Shown here: piece by piece, positions 21,689-28,837 of the stretch | Numbering within the stretch: position 1 is the stretch's first letter | Layout of the letters: each line of letters starts with the position of its first letter | Origin: Klebsormidium nitens | Taxonomy: Eukaryota > Streptophyta > Klebsormidiophyceae > Klebsormidiales > Klebsormidiaceae | Length of the DNA stretch: 28,837 bases | Direction of reading: 5' to 3' | Assembly: GCA_000708835.1 (NCBI GenBank) | Contig: DF237793.1 | Span: 1 to 28,837, forward strand | The notes under the pieces: model-generated | Told to the model about the DNA's origin: nothing | Databases searched by the model: none | What the model saw: the letters and a program-made list of their open reading frames with translations, nothing else | Translations under genes and position numbers: made by a program

Positions 21689-24600
21689 ATGGCCGGTTCA
21701 GCCCCGGAAGGTGCCCAGTTTGATGCCAAACAGTACGACGAGAAGCTCCAGCAAGTGTGAGCTTGATAACCTTTGCCGCGCACCTGAGAAGGCCTTCGCT
21801 TTCCCCACCCAACTGGTAAAGGTTGCTCTGCCTGCATGAGTCAGGCTACCATTTGCTCTCTCGCCCTAATACTGTCTTCCTCTTTACCGGTTTAGATTGG
21901 TGGGTGAATCATCTCGGTGCCATCCTGTTGTGTCCTTTATGGTGCGCTCGCAGTTCTGGTTAGGCGTTTCTGAGTATGTCCTCTTGTGAACAGTCTGAAC
22001 GAGGAGGGAGACGGTGAGCTCTTCTCAACATGGGACGAGGTGGCGGAATCCTTCGATGCCATGGGCCTGCATGAGAACCTGCTCCGTGGTATCTATGCGT
22101 ACGGTGAGTGCCCAAGAGCCCGGTGGTAAAGCATTTCATACCCAGAGAGCCCAGACAGATTGTGGATTTACAGCACTTGAAAAGGTACTTACATACTCCA
22201 ATTCTGCAGATGCTGGCCTGGTATGTGGGCACTCCTTCCAGTTCCAGTTTTGGGAACGGTTTGTGGGTTATACCAGTTTCTCTACCTCCTGACGAACTGT
22301 CTGCAGGCCGTAATTAGTTTCTACTGAATCCATCTGCGTGCAGTGTTTCATTCTACTTTGTCCGTGCAGGTTTTGAGAAGCCCTCTGCCATCCAGCAGCG
22401 CGGGATTGTGCCCTTCACCAAGGGCCTCGATGTGATCCAGCAGGCCCAGTCTGGGACTGGCAAGACCGCCACCTTCTGCTCCGGCATCCTCCAACAGATT
22501 GACTATGGCCTCCAGGAGACCCAGGCCCTGGTCCTCGCTCCTACCCGCGAGCTGGCACAGCAGATCGAGAAGGTGGGGCAGCGGGCCTACTTGACACTGT
22601 TTCATTTTGTATGGGGGTGGGCACACATAGTGATAGAGATCTGTCTTCCCTAGGTTTCAAAAGTGTGTTGTCTTCGGGGTAGAGATTCAGTTGGTGCTTG
22701 TTCGAAATTACTTATGGCGCCGGCTACACTCGCAGTCAGATGGTGATTGCGTTTCGATCGCGAGCAATTCTAGAATCAGCAGCTGGCAATTCTTGAGTTG
22801 TTGTTCTCTTTGGGGCGGTAACGGTCCCCAAGTGTTGCTGCCAGTATCTGAGTCCTTTCAGAAGGAAGAGAGAAAAGGTGGGCGGTCATAGTGTCTGCAA
22901 TCGATGGAGCATGGGAGTTTGAGTCATGAGAACCCTAACCCTTCTACTACAGCAGAAGGCTTGAACATATGGCTGGAACTAGAGTGGAACGGCTGCGGAG
23001 AGCCCTTGTTGGTAATGGTCATGCGCCACGGTGGCTCACTAGGTGCGCCTATTGATGTAGGTCATGCGCGCCCTCGGGGACTACCTTGCGGTGAAGGTGC
23101 ACGCCTGCGTGGGCGGTACCAGCGTGCGCGAGGACCAGAAGATCCTCCAGACCGGTGTCCATGTGGTGGTCGGGACGCCCGGGCGTGTGTACGACATGCT
23201 GCGTCGCCATGCGCTCAGGCCCGACAACATCAAGATGTTCGTGCTCGACGAGGCCGATGAGATGCTCTCCAGGGGTTTCAAGGACCAGGTGCGGTGATGG
23301 GCAGCAGTTGTTAGGATCTGGCGGGGCGGGTGTTGCTCGATCAGTTTTGTGGGGGATTCCAGGTTTTTGATTAACTCTATGGAGCACCACAGTGACTGGA
23401 CAGGATCAAAGGTCAAAGTCCTTGTGGGACAGGATAGATGGGCACTTTGGACTGACCAGATGAGCAGTCACGAAGGAGACGGGTGCTGTTTCTTGGGCCC
23501 TGTGTTTTTGAGGGGCAACTATCAGAACGCCCAGTGGGGCAACTCTGGGGCAGTGGGGCAAAGAGCTATCTTCTTAGAACACCGGTTTGGTAGGCCTTCT
23601 CTTAACTGCTCAAGTGTGCCCTTGCTGTAGCTGCAGAATTCTCTGACAGTGAGCCACCCTATGCTAATCCTTAATAATTCTGGGAGCTGTGCTACTCGTT
23701 GCAGCTGGTGTAATTATCACGACCCTCGGAAAATCCTGGAACTGCCGCCTTTCCTTGATGGATTTCTGATGTTGCTCCGATCTTGCTGGGGAGATTGCTG
23801 CACTGGTTGGAATGCCCCCAGTTCGTCAATTAAGTTTGCCCTAGCGAAGGCGCTCTAGAGCATTTCCCACTTGAAGCACAAAAGAGATTGTTTCAAGTAG
23901 GCCCCCTCCTTTCAACGTAGTGTCTTCGACTTGTTTCTTACTCTTGAACTATGCTCACCTGCTCGGTTTGTTCTCGCTATCTGCTAAGATACATCTAGCG
24001 ACCCTTCTCCCTGCTTGCTATCAAGCCTGTCACGCCGCTATCCATCTCCATCTATCTTACCGACCTTCTCTTGCCTGCGCAGATTTACGACATCTTCCAG
24101 CTGCTGCCCCCCAAGCTCCAGGTCGGCGTCTTCTCCGCCACCATGCCCCCGGAGGCGCTCGAGATCACGAGGAAGTTCATGAACAAGCCGGTGCGCATCC
24201 TCGTGAAGCGTGACGAGCTGACCCTGGAGGGTATCAAGCAGTTCTACGTCAACGTGGACAGGGAGGAGTGGAAGCTGGACACGCTCTGCGATCTGTACGA
24301 GACGCTCGCCATCACGCAGAGCGTCATCTTCGCCAACACCAGGCGCAAGGTAAGGCTTGCTCGCCAGCTGGGAAGCGTGGTTGGTAGGTGCCGGTGCTCC
24401 GGCCTGCCATACAAGCTGTTGACTCCTGTTTGAACTCATCGTCCTGAATGATGTGTACGGGCCAGGACGAACCTCGTTAGATACAAGCTGTTAACTCCTG
24501 TTTGAACTCATCGTCCTGAACGATGTGTACGGGCCAGGACGAAGCTCGTTGAAAGTGGATGGCATTGTAAAGGTCTTATGATATTGGAGGCGGTGTGCTG

Positions 24601-25798
24601 TTCAGTATGATAAAGAAGAGCAAGTCTGTCTTTGATAGAACGGGGGTTCATAAGGACGATAGGCTGTCTGACTCGCGGAAAAGATTTGAGCAGCTCGACG
24701 GATGGTCGGCAAAACGCTGGGCCTGCGTCCTATTCGTGCCTTGTCTGGGGTGGGATTTGGGATCAGATATTCAAGTGAGGCAAAGGCAGTCGAGGTCGTT
24801 GATGTCCAGCTTTGGTGGTTCGTCAAGATCGCTTGCCCTTCTAGGAGGAATATTACACTTCGTGGGATATCAACGACCAGTCTGGACGTGCCAATTCTCT
24901 TTTTAGGCATGGTGTTGTTCTTCAGGCATTCTCTACTCTACCCAGCTCGCATCAACGTTGACAAACGTAATCTCTTTGATCATTGCAGGTCGATTGGCTC
25001 ACCGACCAGATGCGCGCCAAGGACCACACTGTGTCCGCCACTCACGGAGACATGGACCAGAACACCCGTGACATCATCATGCGCGAGTTCCGCTCTGGGT
25101 CCTCCCGTGTGCTCATCACCACTGACCTGCTTGCTCGTGGAATTGACGTGCAGCAGGTGAGCGCCTCCACTCTTCGGCTGATGTCAGAGAGCTTTTGTTA
25201 TGGAGTTTGGTGTGGGATGCCTATGAATGAGATTGCTTTCGACTAAAGGCTTTGTTGCCGCCAGCGAAGCTCGACGGAATTTCCCGGTTTGGTGTTTTTT
25301 GTCTTTCCAGTGTATATGTGCCGGCAGTTCAGTTTGTTATTTGGTACGCGCATTTTAGCATCCACATGAGGGCAGACGACTCCCGCAGCGGTCGTTCGCC
25401 ACGTGTTTGATGCAGGTGAGAACCTTCTTGTTATCTCCCAATGCGAGTTGCGTCTTCAAAGGCTGACACTCGAACTCCCGCCACAAAGTGGCACCAAGTT
25501 TATTCGTGGCCCGCAGATTAGAAGGGGGGGCATTTTGGCATGTGTTTTGCATGCTGCATCCAACGCGCTCCGGTTCTGACACCGCTCCCTGTGCCAGGTG
25601 TCTCTGGTCATCAACTATGACCTGCCCACCCAGCCCGAGAACTACCTGCACAGGATTGGCCGCTCTGGGCGGTTCGGGAGGAAGGGTGTTGCCATCAACT
25701 TCGTCACCAAGGACGACGAGCGCATGCTGCAGGACATCCAGCGCTTCTACAACACCGTTGTTGAGGAGCTGCCCAGCAACGTCGCAGACTTGATCTAA
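21689..25798 (+). CDS. eIF4A: Eukaryotic translation initiation factor 4A (DEAD-box RNA helicase), 7 coding exons, 414 aa
   Basis: ATP-dependent RNA helicase of the eIF4F complex that unwinds mRNA 5' leaders for ribosome scanning in the cytosol. Exons: 21689-21756, 21994-22103, 22370-22572, 23061-23288, 24083-24349, 24989-25156, 25598-25798 (1245 nt with TAA), all GT-AG with matching phases. The N-terminus MAGSAPEG is that of plant eIF4A. Motifs in order: Q motif FEKPSAIQQ (61-69), Walker A AQSGTGKT (85-92), PTRELA (117-122), GG (145-146), TPGR (166-169), DEAD (190-193), SAT (221-223), ARGID (341-345) and HRIGRSGR (366-373). Length matches plant eIF4A (about 412-414). No key residue is missing. 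A leader intron probably ends seven bases before the ATG. The DEAD-box helicases FAL1/eIF4A-III are less likely because the N-terminus and linker are eIF4A1/2 type. Confidence 0.97.
24409..24550 (+). repeat. Tandem duplication, 72-bp period, in eIF4A intron 5
   Basis: Two 70-base copies (24409-24478 and 24481-24550), both starting ATACAAGCTGTT and ending CTCGTT, are separated by AG. They differ at three positions. The repeat is entirely intronic. Confidence 0.95.
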
Positions 25799-28700
25799 GC
25801 AACGCAAAGGGCGTCTCTTGAGCGGAGCCCATCTGTTGGAGGACTTTGGTCTTGGGTCGGTTCGCTGTAGCCAGCGAGATAAACAGTCGGGTTTGAGCCA
25901 GCTTCGGCTGTGGGGAGGGCAGCAAGAGGAGAATACTAAGAGACTGTAGACGGACAGGCTGATGTGTGCATTGATGCGGATGGTGGGCAGTGGATCCCAG
26001 GCCTGTTTCAAGTCCCGAGAAAGTGTTCAAGTGCGAAAGGAACCAGTTTTCAGCTTTTAATCACGCGAGATATTCTTGATCAGGGTCCAAAGCCACGAGA
26101 GGTTTTTTCGCCAAATTCTTCATTTGCGTTCCCAAGCCTTTGGTATTGTTTCACTTCGTTACTTTGACCCGTTGGGTTGATGTCTGTGTGTACTTGGTTC
26201 AAAATTTGACGGAGTGAGGCTTTCAATCCTATCAAAGAGTCTGCAGTGGCAGTGCGTGAGGAGTTGAAATAGGACGGAGTCGCTGTGTAAAAGATTGAGT
26301 GGCTTTGTGTGATTGTCGGCTTCTTCCTGTTTGCTTGCAAGCCAAGTCGATTGTAAGCCTATTATATGCATCTCTGGTCGAGTCCACATTCAGCCTCTTT
26401 GTACAAAGGCAACAACACTTTCAGGAAAGTCTTGTCTAGAGCACCTGAAGCCTCGTTGGGTTGGCAAGGTTCTCCCATCTTGATGATGACAAAGTTAAAG
26501 TGCACATTGCTGACGACCGCAGTGTTCTCTCGCTAGTACGGAGGACTACTAGTTCAAATTTGAACATGCACAAGACACATCTGCCATTCCCATTCGCACT
26601 ACACGGATTTTTTGAGTCCATTGCGAAAGAAGGAAACTGAATTTCGACCAATGTGCGACAATGCGAACTAGAGTTCAAAAAAGGAAAAAACGTTTGGGGC
26701 CTTTCTAAGTGGGGAGTAACGAATAAGAGGACTTCTGCGAATGTTTCAGTCATTTTCGAAGCCAGTGCGAAAACGAGAACTTGCGTGTCTACCTGGCAAG
26801 TAGTGTATGGCCCTCTAGCAAACCACAAGGGCTCAGAGTGCAAGCCTTAGACACGAAGCAGACAAAGCGTAATTTTCTACGGAAATCGGGCTGGTGACCT
26901 CCAAATATCAATGCTCTGAGCAGCTCGAAATCAACCGTTGAGCACGAGATCTTAGGCTTAGAGTATAATCTTGCTGTAAAGGGTTGTGGCCGCAATCAAG
27001 CTACCGGTATATGCAATCAGTTGGGGCTCGTTAATAATTTTGAACTTAGATCAGTGCATGCTCCGATATAGCATCTAGATCCGTTTCTTTTTCTTTTCCG
27101 GTTTGAAATTTTGAATGGATGAATGGCGACTGCCCAACACTAATCAATGACCCGGGCTCGAGAAGTGGGTACCTAGTGAGAAGTTACCTCAACCGCTTGT
27201 GCCGCATTCACCGATACCACTCACGTGCCACTCACTACTTGTCCCTACGTGTCCCCTTTTTGTCCCCCTACTTGTCAGCCTCGGACACATTGCAGATTTT
27301 CATAGTACGGTAGTGGATGTGCATTCAACAAGAACCATCGATCTGACATCCCGGTTGGTTGACAGTCTCATGTATTTGAGAACGGGCTTTTAGACAAAGC
27401 CGGCGCCCACTAGGTACTTTAATTGACACAGTCTTTGCAAGTACGGTATTCGCTTGCACTGTTGCACACCTCCGCGTGGTGCCCGGAGCCGACCGGCCCG
27501 GCGTCAGAGGATCGAGTCGATGGTCACTTCGTTTCCATGAACGCGTGCACACCCAGGTGCATAGCGCTTGAAACAATCGGAACAGCGTTCAAGTTCGAAG
27601 TATCCAACAATGCTACCTATGACAAGTGCTGACAAGTTATGCAAAGGCTCCAGGATTACACTGATCCAACACCTAGGCATTATTGTAGCATACTTATTAT
27701 GCAAATGTTTTATTCAAATTATTCATTGCAAAGCCTACAGTTTGAAATTAGCCGATCAGATAACATACATACCTACATGAATCAGACGGTACACAGACGG
27801 TAGACCTACCAATGGACAATTGTGGCCCCTGGCAATGCAGCCTGGCGTGACAGCGTGACGTGACCGTCCATTTTGCCCACTGAGGGACCGTCGGCCCGGG
27901 GGTGAACGCCCGCCCCCGCGCGGCCGGCCGCCCGTGTCGCACCCGGCGGCCCCCCTGCATCATGATAGTACCTACCGTACCGTTACGGTACCGTGACATA
28001 CGCGGAATGAGGCGGCGGACTCAACTATGCGGTTGAGAATCCCCGGTCACCAAAACGTCACTCCCTAATTAAATGTCACTCCGAGTCTCCGACTCACAAG
28101 TGGCGCATAAATGGATGGATAACATTGATCAGCCCAACGTCAAAACCAGATTCTTTTCTCACACGCACGGTGCGGATGGAACTTTGACGTTTCTCTTGTC
28201 ATCGAACGGTTCACATAATGTCGTACCTTACAGGCCGGGGTTCAATCATCGGGAGGCTGTTCGCCAGATTTGTTTCGATTTAGGGGGTGGATGTCACCTT
28301 AACAAGATGCCCCTATTTCGTTTCCATGATTTGCGCAAGTCTGCAGTTTGGATCTTTCGAATATTATGACGGCACGCGGAAACAGGGTGACGATGGACTT
28401 CCACTGTAAACTCTCATGCTGACATCAACCCATCTTAGGGTTGGCGACGTCACATTTCTGAGACGGTACCATACCAGGCCGACCTGGCTGACTTCAGATT
28501 GCGCATATTTGAGGTGGAAATCTCTCATAATATACTTTGAAAGGTGACGAAAAGACCCACTTTCAAATCCAAACACCGACCTACCCGAAATTGAAACAAA
28601 AGACCATGCGCCGGCCGGCGGTCGGAATATTTTAAGACTGGATTGGGACTGCCTAGGTAAAGTACCGGTAGCTTCAGGCATCTAGGTAGGCTACCCCGGG

Positions 28701-28837
28701 TATACCGTGGTTGCTTATTACATCAGCATGGCGAGGGCGTCAGAAACCACATGCTTATGGAGAGTGAAACCTTCAACTCAAACACTCCCCCTCCTTCGAA
28801 GCTAGGTATGTACCGTAGCACTGAAGTCAACAGCTGA
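25799..28837. other. eIF4A 3'UTR and about 3 kb of intergenic DNA; no gene supported
   Basis: The first few hundred bases are likely eIF4A 3'UTR. ORFs at 26436-26843 (minus), 28073-28369 (plus) and 28364-28681 (minus) have no recognisable domain, no splice partners and no codon bias like the neighbouring exons. A 14-bp palindrome sits at 26552-26565, and a very GC-rich block with palindromic GGTACC motifs lies at about 27886-27998. Confidence 0.55.

Noticed and set aside
28236-28256. GGGTTCAATC, resembling a tRNA B box
   Set aside because: No T-stem pairing, no upstream A box at the right distance and no acceptor stem.
28073-28681. ORFs on both strands near the right end as possible genes
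   Set aside because: No recognisable domain, no plausible splice partners and low-GC composition unlike the coding exons here.

Overview
The window is nuclear DNA of a plant-lineage eukaryote. It holds four complete protein-coding genes, each split by many short spliceosomal introns of roughly 170 to 810 bases. The proteins are of plant type: a plastid-envelope-type glucose transporter, a plant LETM1-like protein, a plastid-targeted-looking HAD nucleotidase and an eIF4A with the plant N-terminus. GC-rich exons, moderately AT-richer introns and kilobase-scale gene spacing suggest a streptophyte green alga. A Klebsormidium-like charophyte is my best guess; this is inference, not something the sequence proves. 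There are no bacterial-style operons, CRISPR arrays, rRNA genes, convincing tRNA genes or intact mobile elements.

Layout: 1-513 is 3' flank. 514-6870 (minus strand, 12 coding exons, 563 aa) encodes a plastidic glucose transporter (pGlcT/GLT1-type MFS carrier) with a transit-peptide-like N-terminus. 6871-8437 is a head-to-head intergenic region. 8438-16364 (plus, 11 coding exons, 1136 aa) encodes a LETM1-like protein; its first intron uses a GC-AG splice pair. 16365-17347 is a tail-to-tail spacer with one unassigned 140-codon ORF. 17348-20685 (minus, 7 coding exons including a 25-nt microexon, 432 aa) encodes a HAD-superfamily 5'-nucleotidase-like protein. 20686-21688 is a second head-to-head region. 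21689-25798 (plus, 7 coding exons, 414 aa) encodes eIF4A, the DEAD-box translation initiation helicase. 25799-28837 is about 3 kb of 3'UTR and intergenic DNA with no gene I can support.

All exon joins were derived by hand, requiring GT/GC-AG ends, phase agreement and protein-family continuity. All four reconstructed reading frames close exactly. The genes share no evident pathway. Three of them (transporter, LETM1-like, nucleotidase) have N-termini compatible with organelle import, and eIF4A is cytosolic. I found no novel biological system. The points worth a second look are the GC-AG intron, the microexon, tandem splice acceptors beside a catalytic motif, the domain architectures of the LETM1-like and HAD proteins, telo-box-like motifs, and small intronic and intergenic repeats.
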